Notes under the pieces: generated by a model
Told to the model about the DNA's origin: nothing
Seen by the model: only the letters and a program-made list of their open reading frames with translations
The model's database searches: none
Part shown: positions 8,534 to 17,230 of the stretch, piece after piece
How the letters are laid out: the number at the start of each line of letters is the position of its first letter
Position numbering within the stretch: position 1 is the first letter of the stretch
Position numbers and translations under genes: made by a program
Origin: Marinobacter subterrani
Lineage (GTDB): Bacteria > Pseudomonadota > Gammaproteobacteria > Pseudomonadales > Oleiphilaceae
Direction: 5' to 3'
NCBI RefSeq assembly: GCF_001045555.1
Contig: NZ_LFBU01000001.1
Location: 2,728,001 to 2,792,000 of the forward strand
Length of the DNA: 64,000 nucleotides

Positions 8534-9376
8534 TTACCTGTTGTCTATCAGGTGTCTTATCTCGTCAACAGAGAACGGCGGCGAGCGTCGGTGGGCGACT
8601 GCATGGCAGTTTGGGCACAGGGGAACGAGATCTTTCGCCGGATCAATCAAGTATCCTGCCCCAAGTTGTGAAACAGGAGTCACGTGGTGAATTTCAATAA
8701 AGCCCTGCGCGACACCCCCATAGACACTTCCCATCTCGATACCACAGGCGAGACATGAAGTTCCATGTATCGCAATCGCCGCTGCGCGATTACGTCGGTC
8801 ACGCTCAAATCGGTTAGCCTGAACGGTTGTTAACGCTCCCTCTGGATAGCCACGCATTTCTTCATCAGATGACCCAGCTTCCTCAAGAGGCAAAATCGCG
8901 GTTACAGCAGCGGCAAAACGTCCTGTCCATCGGCAGACAATATCTGCATCAGCCTCTCCATCTTCAACGCCAAGCTCCAGCTGCCCCTTGCTCAAATGGA
9001 GTGCAAAGCGGCTCCAAGGTTGCCCCCAGGGCTCATCACTCGTGAGATGATAGGGCTTACCATTTATCCGATAATCTATTTCGGCGCCCCGAGCCTCGCA
9101 GTCAGCCAGAATGGAGCGGAACGCGGATCGACCAATCTCATCCGCATGCGACATCCGCTCCAGCAACTCTCCAGCAAACTTACCCGGCTGAAAGCCGATA
9201 CGGATACGTCGCCAGTCAAGCGCTGCGCGAATACAGAAAGCGTGATCCCTGGAGACGTCGCGAGGCCAAAGTTCGAACCAGGACTGCTTTTCCTGATCGA
9301 CCCCACTAGCCGCCTCAAAGGCCAGACCTGTCTCCAGGGAAACAGACTGTTCGAGATCCCTTGCTTTAAGGTGCAT
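8534..9376 (-). CDS. HNH endonuclease, last gene of the MORC/SNF2 operon
   Basis: The C-terminal third of this 280-residue protein is an HNH nuclease: CLACGIEMG, then the catalytic FIEIHHVTPVSQLG, then LVPLCPNCHAVAHR, with four zinc-ligand cysteines as two CxxC pairs. The N-terminal ~190 residues contain no family I recognise and may bind DNA or partners. Its ATG at 9376 lies inside the end of the MORC-like gene (11-nt overlap), so the two are translationally coupled. Within the operon it is the most obvious DNA-cleaving effector. McrA-type modification-dependent nucleases use a similar HNH fold, so recognition of modified or unmodified DNA cannot be decided from sequence. Confidence 0.9.
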   Translation of the reverse strand: MHLKARDLEQSVSLETGLAFEAASGVDQEKQSWFELWPRDVSRDHAFCIRAALDWRRIRIGFQPGKFAGELLERMSHADEIGRSAFRSILADCEARGAEIDYRINGKPYHLTSDEPWGQPWSRFALHLSKGQLELGVEDGEADADIVCRWTGRFAAAVTAILPLEEAGSSDEEMRGYPEGALTTVQANRFERDRRNRAAAIAIHGTSCLACGIEMGSVYGGVAQGFIEIHHVTPVSQLGAGYLIDPAKDLVPLCPNCHAVAHRRSPPFSVDEIRHLIDNR

Positions 9377-10973
9377 CACTGTTATCGTCCGTGTCAGGTT
9401 CCGGCAACCCCTCTACCAGCTTACGAAGGATTCGAGTCACCTCGTAACGCATGTCCCTGAATGCCTCAGCAGTCTTATCTGTCGTCGCGCTGAGTTCTGC
9501 AGAGCAGATTGCCCAGATTAATGAGTCCATACCCTGAATGGTGACGCTACTGTTCAGGTTGGGGACATACACTTTGTGGTAATAAGGATGCTGAGTATTG
9601 ATTCGAACAGCCTTATGTTGTTCGATCATGGCCGGCTCGAAAAGAAGTCCGTCGGCTACATCCTCAGCAGGCTGAACATAGACCTCACCAGGTTTCGATG
9701 CCGAACTGATCTTGAGGATCGTTTTAAATGTGCCTTGTCCGTTCGTTACGGTCACCTCGCCCGTATCCGGGTTAGTCACATTTACCCGGGCACCCCCAAT
9801 TTCAGCTTCTTTATTTCGTATCGAGTTGTTGGAAGCGTCATGCGCATCCTTAGATCTTTTAGAGATCTCTTTCTTTTTCCCTTGACGATAACGACGATCA
9901 GCCTCTCGACGGGGCGCTGTCAAAAACTGATCCTTGAGCCAGCCCCACAAATCCTCATTAAGGATGATCTGGGACTTCTTGATATCGAGATGAAATGCGT
10001 CATCTAGTTTGTGGTCGAACGAGAACTCAACCCGAAGCAAGGTTCCATGGGGCTCCTTTTGATACATGCCAAGCCAGTCCGCCGCATGGATCAATCGTTC
10101 TTCCCTGTATATGTACAAACCCTGCATTCCGGACGAAAGCTTGGCAGCCTTGGCCTGTTCGTCGTCAGGGAACTCTTCGCGGCGAGGCAGTATGTAGGCC
10201 CTCACCTGAAATCCGGCTCCAGAGCCCTCGACACGCGGTGAGTCCTCGGCAACCAGTTCAGACAGGCCTTTCTGGAATGGGTCCCAGGCTAGAACAGGCT
10301 TACCATTCAGCCTGATTTCGACGTCGCGCGCACGCTTGTCATTAACGTCGAGAAAACGCTGATAGATCATTGCAAGGTGCTCTCTGAGCTCGCCACAGCG
10401 TTTATCCAGGGCTTTACGAGCAGGAGCTCCAGTGGGGTCTTGATAATTTTTTAGTAACCGATCAACCTTGTCCCAGAGCACTACTGTACCGGAGCTCCCG
10501 GGAGCCACGTCGTCCAGCTTCTCCAAGCCCTCGCTGTCAACCTCTTCCGTCATCTGAAGCAGCCATTGGCGATTGTCGATGACGTGGTCAAGATCCCATG
10601 TAGCCATCAGGGCAACAGCCCCGCCAGAGGGGCGTGAAATCAAAGAGAGGCGACGGCAGAAAGCAGTTGAAGCCGTCTTCAAGCCAAGCCCGAACTTACC
10701 GAGACTCGCTGGATCTGGACGTCTTGGAGATCCGTACTGCATCGCCTGGACAAGCCCCTTCTTGTCCATGCCAATACCGTTGTCCGAAATCAGAAGCCGG
10801 ATGTTACCGCGAAAGTCTCTAGCCACCTGAATATCAACTTTGGTGGCTTCCGCAGCTATCGAGTTATCTACGAGGTCGGCAACGGCTGTTTCAAAGTTAT
10901 ATCCAGTGTCTCGCAGACCTTCCATTGTCCTTCCGGGATCTGGGATAGAGACAATGCTCTCGATATCAGACAT
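9366..10973 (-). CDS. MORC-like GHKL ATPase
   Basis: This 535-residue protein has a GHKL (gyrase/Hsp90/MutL) ATP-binding domain at the N-terminus: N-box DLVDNSIAA around residue 36, G1 box DNGIGMD around residues 64-70 and G2 box GKFGLGLKTA around residues 92-101. The rest lacks MutL endonuclease, kinase or gyrase signatures and instead looks like the MORC-type S5 and coiled regions (KKEISKRSKDAHDASN). Prokaryotic MORC-like ATPases have been described in restriction systems together with SNF2 helicases and nucleases (Iyer, Abhiman and Aravind, from memory). AAGGAG precedes the ATG by 5 nt. Gene order and overlaps put it in one operon with 13665-8534. The role, an ATP-gated DNA clamp, is inferred from the family. 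Confidence 0.88.
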   Translation of the reverse strand: MSDIESIVSIPDPGRTMEGLRDTGYNFETAVADLVDNSIAAEATKVDIQVARDFRGNIRLLISDNGIGMDKKGLVQAMQYGSPRRPDPASLGKFGLGLKTASTAFCRRLSLISRPSGGAVALMATWDLDHVIDNRQWLLQMTEEVDSEGLEKLDDVAPGSSGTVVLWDKVDRLLKNYQDPTGAPARKALDKRCGELREHLAMIYQRFLDVNDKRARDVEIRLNGKPVLAWDPFQKGLSELVAEDSPRVEGSGAGFQVRAYILPRREEFPDDEQAKAAKLSSGMQGLYIYREERLIHAADWLGMYQKEPHGTLLRVEFSFDHKLDDAFHLDIKKSQIILNEDLWGWLKDQFLTAPRREADRRYRQGKKKEISKRSKDAHDASNNSIRNKEAEIGGARVNVTNPDTGEVTVTNGQGTFKTILKISSASKPGEVYVQPAEDVADGLLFEPAMIEQHKAVRINTQHPYYHKVYVPNLNSSVTIQGMDSLIWAICSAELSATTDKTAEAFRDMRYEVTRILRKLVEGLPEPDTDDNSDAP

Positions 10974-10982
10974 ATTTACTCC

Positions 10983-11414
10983 TTATAGATCAATAACTTT
11001 CCAGCCAGACCCAAGCTGCAGAACAGTTCCACCTTCTGCCTGCTCAGCAACTGGAACTCCATATGCACGCCGATACGAGATAGCGTGACTGCCATCTAAT
11101 AACCGTTTGAGTATCACCTCGTCGCCGGTCTTTAATCCCGCCTCGCGAATGTACTTCGTCATGCGAGTCAGCCGGTATTCGTCTCGGGTACCACCGAACA
11201 GTTTGTTATTGTAGTAAATGAACGCAAACTCCCAATGACGCCCTTCATCATCTTCAAAATGAAGGTGGGCTCTCGGGTTATGCTGACTTCGGTCAAGCCT
11301 AGGGAAAAAAGAAAGGATTTCTTCTTTTCGAGGGATTAAAAGGCCCGCCTGATGGCCGCCAGTCTCTCCCGTATCGTTTGCGCTCAATACCTTGACGATT
11401 TTATGTTGAGCCAT
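10983..11414 (-). CDS. Stand-alone EcoRII-N-like DNA-recognition protein
   Basis: This 143-residue protein matches the N-terminal effector domain of EcoRII rather than a whole enzyme. It has KVLSANDTGETGGHQAGLLI, an IYYNN segment, and a TRDEYRLTRMTKYI segment, in the order and spacing of the DNA-binding pseudobarrel of EcoRII (KRLSANDTG...HQ.GLYIP, YYNS, TRNE.RITR in the known enzyme, from memory). The catalytic PD-(D/E)XK half is absent. The complete EcoRII at 16016-17230 lies 4.6 kb away. It begins 2 nt after the SNF2 stop and ends 9 nt before the MORC start, so it is an integral operon member. The likely role is target-site recognition for the ATPases and nuclease. Confidence 0.82.
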   Translation of the reverse strand: MAQHKIVKVLSANDTGETGGHQAGLLIPRKEEILSFFPRLDRSQHNPRAHLHFEDDEGRHWEFAFIYYNNKLFGGTRDEYRLTRMTKYIREAGLKTGDEVILKRLLDGSHAISYRRAYGVPVAEQAEGGTVLQLGSGWKVIDL

Positions 11415-11416
11415 AG

Positions 11417-13324
11417 CTATTCGGTCCTCCGAGCCAAGGGAGAGCGCTCCAGAGCGCCGAGTATGTCTGCATAGTCTTCGTCCTGCCCTCCACTCCCGAT
11501 AATCGCAGCTTCGGCAATATGCCTTTTGCGCTTCAACCGCTCAGCTATGACCTCCTCGACTGTTCCCGCGTAGATGAGGCTTCTGACCGTCACGGGCAAT
11601 TGCTGTCCCCGCCGATAAGCACGTGCCGACGCCTGATCCTCCAATGCCGGATTCCACTCGGGGTTGTAATGAATAACGTGGTTCGCCGCAGTTATGTTCA
11701 ATCCCGAACCTCCAGCGCGAGGATTGAGCACCAAGACTGCCGGACCGACATGGGCAGAGAAACCGTCAATCAATCCCTGCCTTTCATCTATTGCAAGGCG
11801 GCCATCAAGGGTTGCGGCAAGCACCTGAAATCGTGCAGCGGCCATTTCGCGAATCAGGTCTGCAATTTTTGTATAGGACGTAAACACGAGGGCCTTTTCC
11901 CCTCGCGAGAAAATCTCCTCAAATAGCTCCTTCAACCGTTCAAACTTTGAAAACGAAAGATTAATGTCACTGCCGTACCCTTCGATTGCGCCGGGATGTG
12001 CACAGAATTGTCTTAATTTACCCAACGAGACGAGATTGGCAGCAGCACCATACTCTTGAAAGATCTCTTGGCGCACGACCTCATAGGCGGTAGCTTCGTG
12101 TTCGCTCATTTCAAGAAATTCGGGAATGTCTATCCGCTGGGGCAAGTCTGTTGCTACGTCAGCAACCCTTCGCCTTAACATGAGGGGCGAAATAAGAGGC
12201 TCCAGACTCGCAGCTGCGTCCAAATCGTCTGAATAGCGTGCTTCGAATTCTTCAAGGTCCCCGAGGTATCCCGGCACTACGAAATCCATAATCGACCACA
12301 GATCAAGCAACCGGTTCTCAACAGGAGTACCAGTAACTGCCAGACCTACCCGGCGATTTATTTCTTTTACTGACTTGGTGCGCAGTGCCTTCGGGTTCCT
12401 GATGTTCTGAGCTTCATCAAGAATGACGACATTCCACTCGATCATCTTGAGGAGAGACAGATCTCTGGTGACAGTATCGTAGGAAGTAACAACCACATCG
12501 ACCCCCTGCAGGTCTGCAGGACGACCAGTGCGAGATGAACCCTGATGCTTGTATGTCGTAAGATCCGGAGAGAATTTTGCTATCTCGCGCACCCAGTTTT
12601 CGAGCAGCGATCCGGGAGCAATAACCAGGGCTGCACCCGCGGCACCATTCCCACCCGGGTCACGCAAGGCACTTATGATCTGCAGGGTCTTGCCCAAGCC
12701 CATCTCATCAGCCAGCAGGCCACCAAGCTGTTCGCGGATTATAAAACCTAACCAGCGCCAGCCATCGCACTGATAAGGATATAGCTGAGCTCGAATGCTC
12801 TCTGGTCCGATAGCCCTCTCAGGCTCTGAGAGAAGATACTTGAGCGCATCCCTGCCCAACTCATCAACGACGGGGCCGCCCTCACTGGCGATTTTTTTTA
12901 GGTGCAGGATTCCTCTCAGGGTTGGCGGCATGCCACCATCATCTGTGTACCCAACCTCCCTCATCAAGTCGATAACGCCCTCAGCGGCACCGGGAGCGGC
13001 TGGGTACCATGTCCCGTCATGTACCACATGCCCTCTTTCCAGCGCCCTGTTAGAAATAGGGAAGCTGGCTCCTATATGGGTCTGCGCGATCGTGCTTAGG
13101 GTTGGTTTACCAGTAATTTCATCGGCAGATATGCGAAGCTTCAGAACAATTGGATAACGAGAAAAGCTGAGCTCCTGCGCTGCTCCAGTTTTACCCGGAA
13201 TCAGATCCTGCCAAACTGCCCCCCCCTCCAACACAGATTGATAGACCTCCTCCGCGCTGGCCGGGATGCGATTTTCGCCCTCGGCAATCTCCAGAACATC
13301 TCCACGGAGAATCCAGATCTTCAT
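11417..13324 (-). CDS. SNF2-family DNA translocase/helicase
   Basis: The 635-residue protein has both RecA-like lobes of a SWI2/SNF2 ATPase. Motif I is DEMGLGKT (residues ~206-213), motif II DEAQ (~303-306), motif III VTGTPVENR, and the C-terminal lobe has NPRAGGSGLNITAANHVIHY and motif VI ARAYRRGQ. The ~190-residue N-terminal region is not a family I can name. SNF2 proteins move along double-stranded DNA and remodel or displace bound protein. Here it probably works with the MORC-like ATPase and the EcoRII-N-like protein. It is preceded by the small gene 13363-13665 (38-nt gap) and followed after 2 nt by 10983-11414. Confidence 0.93.
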   Translation of the reverse strand: MKIWILRGDVLEIAEGENRIPASAEEVYQSVLEGGAVWQDLIPGKTGAAQELSFSRYPIVLKLRISADEITGKPTLSTIAQTHIGASFPISNRALERGHVVHDGTWYPAAPGAAEGVIDLMREVGYTDDGGMPPTLRGILHLKKIASEGGPVVDELGRDALKYLLSEPERAIGPESIRAQLYPYQCDGWRWLGFIIREQLGGLLADEMGLGKTLQIISALRDPGGNGAAGAALVIAPGSLLENWVREIAKFSPDLTTYKHQGSSRTGRPADLQGVDVVVTSYDTVTRDLSLLKMIEWNVVILDEAQNIRNPKALRTKSVKEINRRVGLAVTGTPVENRLLDLWSIMDFVVPGYLGDLEEFEARYSDDLDAAASLEPLISPLMLRRRVADVATDLPQRIDIPEFLEMSEHEATAYEVVRQEIFQEYGAAANLVSLGKLRQFCAHPGAIEGYGSDINLSFSKFERLKELFEEIFSRGEKALVFTSYTKIADLIREMAAARFQVLAATLDGRLAIDERQGLIDGFSAHVGPAVLVLNPRAGGSGLNITAANHVIHYNPEWNPALEDQASARAYRRGQQLPVTVRSLIYAGTVEEVIAERLKRKRHIAEAAIIGSGGQDEDYADILGALERSPLARRTE

Positions 13325-13362
13325 ATTAAGCTTGCTCCTGCGACTTCCTGTATCAGGACAAC

Positions 13363-13665
13363 TCAGACCAACTCCAGCCCTTCTTCAAAACAGAGCTCTG
13401 CATATTTGCCACCGACGGCATCACGATGCTCTGACTCAAGCTCAGACGGGTTCAGTGAATCATTAAGGTAAGAGACGACGCTGCCTTGTTCATCCACTTG
13501 CACTTGATGGGAGCGCTCAGCCTCCATGCGTTGAGTGTAGATGGATTCAGCTGTTTTTATGGCAGAGTCTCGTTCCTGTCCATGGACCACCATTTGAACT
13601 GCAGCTTCATAAAGCACCATTGCACGCTCGTATTCAGCATCGTTGGATTCATTCCCCAAACTCAT
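13363..13665 (-). CDS. Small acidic helical protein, first gene of the MORC/SNF2 operon
   Basis: I do not recognise this 100-residue protein. It is acidic and predicted mostly helical (ERAMVLYEAAVQMVVHGQER, then DSAIKTAESIYTQRMEAERS), without cysteines for a metal site beyond one near the C-terminus and without signal or membrane segment. It is the first gene of the leftward set and lies 38 nt before the SNF2 gene, so it is probably cotranscribed with it. A regulatory or adaptor role is possible; nothing in the sequence decides it. Confidence 0.65.
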   Translation of the reverse strand: MSLGNESNDAEYERAMVLYEAAVQMVVHGQERDSAIKTAESIYTQRMEAERSHQVQVDEQGSVVSYLNDSLNPSELESEHRDAVGGKYAELCFEEGLELV

Positions 13666-13851
13666 GATTCCACCACCCCAAACCTTCGTTAGTCATCGTG
13701 GCTACTGAGACAAGCCACACGTCCCGAAAGGTTACACAAAGCAGGCTAATTGAGAAAGCAAAGACGGTGATTTGACAGGTAGATCCCGAAGATAACCATA
13801 ATCGATGCTAGTCGACTGCAGATACTATGGTGGAAGTCAGGAGACGAGAAC

Positions 13852-14085
13852 ATGAGGGTACTAAGAATAGAGGAAGTCAGAGCAAAAACCGGCCTCGCAA
13901 AATCAACTATCTATAAATACGCTGACAGAGGCATATTCCCAAGACCAATACCGCTGGGAGGACGGGCCGTCGGATGGATAGACTCCGAAGTCCACGAATG
14001 GCTGCAGGAAAAACAGGTTGACCGGGATATGACTCATGGCGCTCGCCGAGGCTGGGGCACGCAGCTGACTCGAGATTTTAAGTAG
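13852..14085 (+). CDS. AlpA-type transcriptional regulator
   Basis: This 77-residue winged-HTH protein begins MRVLRIEEVRAKTGLAKSTI and continues GGRAVGWIDSEVHEWL, the standard AlpA/MerR-like pattern. It is about as similar to each half of the tandem protein at 6937-7374 as those halves are to each other by eye. AGGAG precedes the ATG by 7 nt. It sits between the two oppositely oriented restriction operons, so control of one of them, or of the element's excision, is possible. Confidence 0.88.
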   Translation: MRVLRIEEVRAKTGLAKSTIYKYADRGIFPRPIPLGGRAVGWIDSEVHEWLQEKQVDRDMTHGARRGWGTQLTRDFK

Positions 14086-14260
14086 GCTTCACTGCCCCCC
14101 AACAAATTGCACACTCAAGATCGTTCTTCCCGAGCGTGGCCCGCATCCGCAGTGAAAATGCGCTTGGGGCCATCGGTCGTCTTCACAAAATGAAATCAAA
14201 ACTTTACTGTATAAATATCCATAAAACCCTTGCCACCCGCAATATCCTGGGCTAACCTAA

Positions 14261-14271
14261 GACACAATGTC
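14261..14271. promoter_or_regulatory. Candidate operator of the methyltransferase gene
   Basis: GACA-CAA-TGTC is an inverted repeat 29 bp before the methyltransferase ATG. It resembles the short inverted repeat (GGACA-N3-TGTCC type, from memory) bound by the N-terminal HTH of M.SsoII, and the local enzyme also has an N-terminal HTH. A CCTGG site lies 10 bp further upstream at 14246-14250, so the methylation state of the promoter could also matter. Both are inferences. Confidence 0.35.
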
Positions 14272-14300
14272 AAAATAATTCCCGCCGCAAGGATCGACAC

Positions 14301-15554
14301 ATGAACGAATTTGCATTCCTCAGGGAGCAGGCTGGCTACACGATAGAAAGACTCGCTGCTGATTTGCAGATCAGCGCACGCACAATCTATCGGTACGAGA
14401 ACGGCGAAGTGGCGCCCAAGAAAATTTATATTGACCGTCTGAAAGACATGGCCCAAAGACGATATGGTGACTCCAACACTCCGTCTTTCCGATTCATTGA
14501 TCTCTTTGCGGGAATCGGTGGGCTGAGACGTGGTTTTGATGCTATTGGCGGCAAATGCGTATTCACCAGCGAATGGAACAAATACTCTCAACAGACTTAC
14601 CTTGCCAACTTCGCCTGTGATCACGACATAGCAGGTGACATTACCAAGGTCATGGCGGCGGACATTCCCGAGCACGATGTGATGCTCGCTGGATTTCCAT
14701 GTCAGCCGTTCAGCCTTGCGGGCGTCTCGAAGAAGAATTCCATGGGCCGGGATCATGGCTTCAGGTGCGAAGCCCAGGGAACTCTATTTTTCGATGTCGC
14801 GAGAATTATCGAGCATCATCGCCCGCAGGCGTTTCTCCTGGAGAACGTCAAGAACCTTGTTAACCATGACAGAGGCAAGACCTTCCGAGTAATTCACGAA
14901 ACTTTAACAAAGGAACTCGGATACAACGTTGCCTACAAGGTAATTGATGGAAAATCGTGGGTCCCCCAGCATCGAGAACGCATTTTCATTGTTGGATTCA
15001 GGGATCACGGCAACTTTTCTTTTGACGATATGGCAATCCCAGATGTAAAGGATGGCCCTAAGCTGGACAGTATTCTGCACAAAGAGGATGGGTCTGAGCC
15101 GCTGAACGACACTAACTCCAAGTATCTTGACGATTACGGACGAGTGCTCGACAAGTACACCCTGTCGGACAAGCTATGGGCTTATCTACAAGCATATGCT
15201 GAAAAACACCGCCAGAAGGGAAATGGTTTCGGCTGCAGCGTCGTGGGCCCCAATGATACCGCGAGGACACTCTCGGCTCGGTACCACAAAGATGGCTCTG
15301 AGATTCTGATTGATCGAGGAATCGGACTGAACCCCCGTAGACTCACACCTCGTGAGTGCGCCCGGTTGATGGGTTTCGACAGCCCCGGGCGCAGTGGGAT
15401 GGTAATCCCGGTATCCGATACTCAGGCTTACCGTCAGTTTGGGAATGCTGTGGTCGTCCCAGCCGTGGAGGCAATCGCACGCCACATGGCGCCCCACATT
15501 GCCATGTCAAAGGCAGAAGACATCATGCAACAAGACCTCTTTAACGTTGCCTGA
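14301..15554 (+). CDS. DNA cytosine-C5 methyltransferase with N-terminal HTH (EcoRII/SsoII-like)
   Basis: This 417-residue enzyme should methylate the C5 of cytosine at the site cut by the downstream endonuclease, most likely CCWGG. Residues 1-~50 ([20 protein letters not shown]) form an XRE-type HTH, as in M.SsoII, where it represses its own gene. The catalytic domain follows: motif [16 protein letters not shown], motif IV FPCQPFS with the nucleophile Cys near residue 134, motif [10 protein letters not shown], motif [15 protein letters not shown] and motif [17 protein letters not shown] precedes the ATG. It is the first gene of an operon with vsr, the EcoRII-type endonuclease and 17227-18240; the vsr start overlaps its stop by 8 nt. 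Confidence 0.94.
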   Translation: MNEFAFLREQAGYTIERLAADLQISARTIYRYENGEVAPKKIYIDRLKDMAQRRYGDSNTPSFRFIDLFAGIGGLRRGFDAIGGKCVFTSEWNKYSQQTYLANFACDHDIAGDITKVMAADIPEHDVMLAGFPCQPFSLAGVSKKNSMGRDHGFRCEAQGTLFFDVARIIEHHRPQAFLLENVKNLVNHDRGKTFRVIHETLTKELGYNVAYKVIDGKSWVPQHRERIFIVGFRDHGNFSFDDMAIPDVKDGPKLDSILHKEDGSEPLNDTNSKYLDDYGRVLDKYTLSDKLWAYLQAYAEKHRQKGNGFGCSVVGPNDTARTLSARYHKDGSEILIDRGIGLNPRRLTPRECARLMGFDSPGRSGMVIPVSDTQAYRQFGNAVVVPAVEAIARHMAPHIAMSKAEDIMQQDLFNVA

Positions 15555-16035
15555 CATCGTTGACAGGAAAACCCGAAGCCGGATGATGTCCGGCATTCGG
15601 GGCAGGAACACCAAGCCTGAAATGCTTATCAGGTCCGCCTTGCATGGCAGAGGATTTCGATTTCGTCTGCCACCCCAAAAAAAGAAAAATCAGCTCCCCG
15701 GTAATCCAGACATCAAGCTCCCCAAGCATAACGCTGTCATTTTTATCAATGGATGTTTCTGGCATGGCCACAACTGTCATCTTTTTAAATGGCCCTCTAC
15801 TCGCGAGGATTTCTGGCGCCAGAAAATTGAAGGGAACATTGCACGGGACAGACAGGCCATTCAGACACTGTCAGAACAGGGTTGGAGAATACTTATCATC
15901 TGGGAGTGCTCCATTAGAGGACGTACACGCTTTGACTTCAATGAGTTAATCGCTATCGTTACCGAATGGCTGATTTCTGACGATAGTCTTTTGAGCATTG
16001 AGGGAGAAGGCGAAAATGGAGATAACAGTCTCTGA
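15547..16035 (+). CDS. vsr: Very-short-patch repair endonuclease Vsr
   Basis: Vsr nicks next to T:G mismatches that arise by deamination of 5-methylcytosine, which protects CCWGG sites from mutation. The 162-residue product has [46 protein letters not shown] and the [14 protein letters not shown] ending of the family. I chose the TTG at 15547: it starts the protein where known Vsr proteins start and overlaps the methyltransferase stop, implying translational coupling. A later ATG at 15583 would cut off conserved residues. It overlaps the endonuclease start by 20 nt. Its presence supports a cytosine-C5 methylated site. Confidence 0.93.
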   Translation: MPDIVDRKTRSRMMSGIRGRNTKPEMLIRSALHGRGFRFRLPPQKKKNQLPGNPDIKLPKHNAVIFINGCFWHGHNCHLFKWPSTREDFWRQKIEGNIARDRQAIQTLSEQGWRILIIWECSIRGRTRFDFNELIAIVTEWLISDDSLLSIEGEGENGDNSL

Positions 16036-17230
16036 GTGGATGGATGAAACTTTTGGACCGGGCATCGTGTGGTTTGTCAAAAGGCTTTCAGGCAACGACA
16101 CACTTGCGAACGAGTCCCACCAGGCTGGGCCGTACATTCCCAAGGAGTTCCTGTTCGGCCTTTTTCCGGAAATCCATCGACCAGAGGCAATAAATCCCGA
16201 TACTGAAGTTAGCTTGGCAATTGAGAGTGACGCTGATTATCGAGACATCCGTGTAGTCTGGTACAACAGTAAAGTTCGGAATGCAGGAACGCGAAACGAA
16301 ACAAGGTTCACCAGACTGGGCGGCATGGCGTCAACACTACTCGATCCGGAATCGACCGGCGCCTTGACCGTATTTGCCTTCCACTTGAGGCCTGACGGTA
16401 CAGCGGAACACATCTCGGTTTGGGTTTGCCGCAGCGAAATAGAAGAAGATCTGGTCGAGGAGGTCATAGGACCTATCAATCCCGGACAATGGCGAATCTG
16501 GTCGGCCACCTCGGTAACTGATGCGGATGAATTAATCCGACAGGATTGCTGGCTTTGTCAGGAGGACATACCTGACGAGTGGAAGCAGTCGTTTCCCTCC
16601 GGTGCCGAAATTGTTGAAAAGGCGGTTTCGATGCGACGCGGTGATCAACTGGATGTGGATGAGCGCCTCACTACGAGACGGGTGTGCGAATTCGAGATTT
16701 TCAGAAGCATCGAAGAAGCCTTCGAGCTTGAGAGAATTAAACAGGGATATAACTCCATAGATCTTTTTGTCCAGCATGCCCAGACCATCCTCCAACGCAG
16801 ACGTTCTCGGGCCGGCCGATCCCTTGAACTTCATTTGAAGGCAATCTTTGAGGAAGAAAATCTCGTTGAAGACACGGATTTCAGCTATCAGCCAGAGACT
16901 GAGAACGGGAACACTCCAGACTTCCTGTTCCCCAGTTTGAATGCCTACAGAGACAGTCAATTCAACGAGGGCCGCCTGAAGATGCTTGCGGTAAAGACTA
17001 CTTGTAAAGACCGATGGCGGCAGGTGCTAAATGAGGCTCAGCGAATAAATAAAAAGCATCTTTTCACCCTCCAGGAAGGCGTCTCCAAGAAACAGTTCCA
17101 CCAAATGCAGGAGGCAGGCCTGACACTTGTCGTACCAAAGGGCATTTTCAAAGCTTTTCACAAAGACATTCGTCCTCATCTGATGAGCCTTGAGAGTTTT
17201 CTCGGAGATGTGCGGCTGCTGAAATTATGA
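16016..17230 (+). CDS. EcoRII-type restriction endonuclease
   Basis: The product is 404 residues, the same length as EcoRII. Its N-terminal effector domain has KRLSGNDTLANESHQAGPYI, VVWYNSKV and TRNETRFTRLGG; its C-terminal catalytic domain has SRAGRSLELHLKAIFEEENL, TPDFLFPS and LKMLAVKTTCKDRWRQVLNE, then LFTLQEGVSKKQF, matching the PD-(D/E)XK fold of EcoRII from memory. EcoRII is a type IIE enzyme that cuts before CCWGG and needs two sites. GGAGAAGG ends 5 nt before the chosen ATG; an earlier TTG at 15998 is less likely. The stop overlaps the ATG of 17227-18240 (ATGA). Identical specificity to EcoRII is likely but untested. Confidence 0.94.
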   Translation: MEITVSEWMDETFGPGIVWFVKRLSGNDTLANESHQAGPYIPKEFLFGLFPEIHRPEAINPDTEVSLAIESDADYRDIRVVWYNSKVRNAGTRNETRFTRLGGMASTLLDPESTGALTVFAFHLRPDGTAEHISVWVCRSEIEEDLVEEVIGPINPGQWRIWSATSVTDADELIRQDCWLCQEDIPDEWKQSFPSGAEIVEKAVSMRRGDQLDVDERLTTRRVCEFEIFRSIEEAFELERIKQGYNSIDLFVQHAQTILQRRRSRAGRSLELHLKAIFEEENLVEDTDFSYQPETENGNTPDFLFPSLNAYRDSQFNEGRLKMLAVKTTCKDRWRQVLNEAQRINKKHLFTLQEGVSKKQFHQMQEAGLTLVVPKGIFKAFHKDIRPHLMSLESFLGDVRLLKL

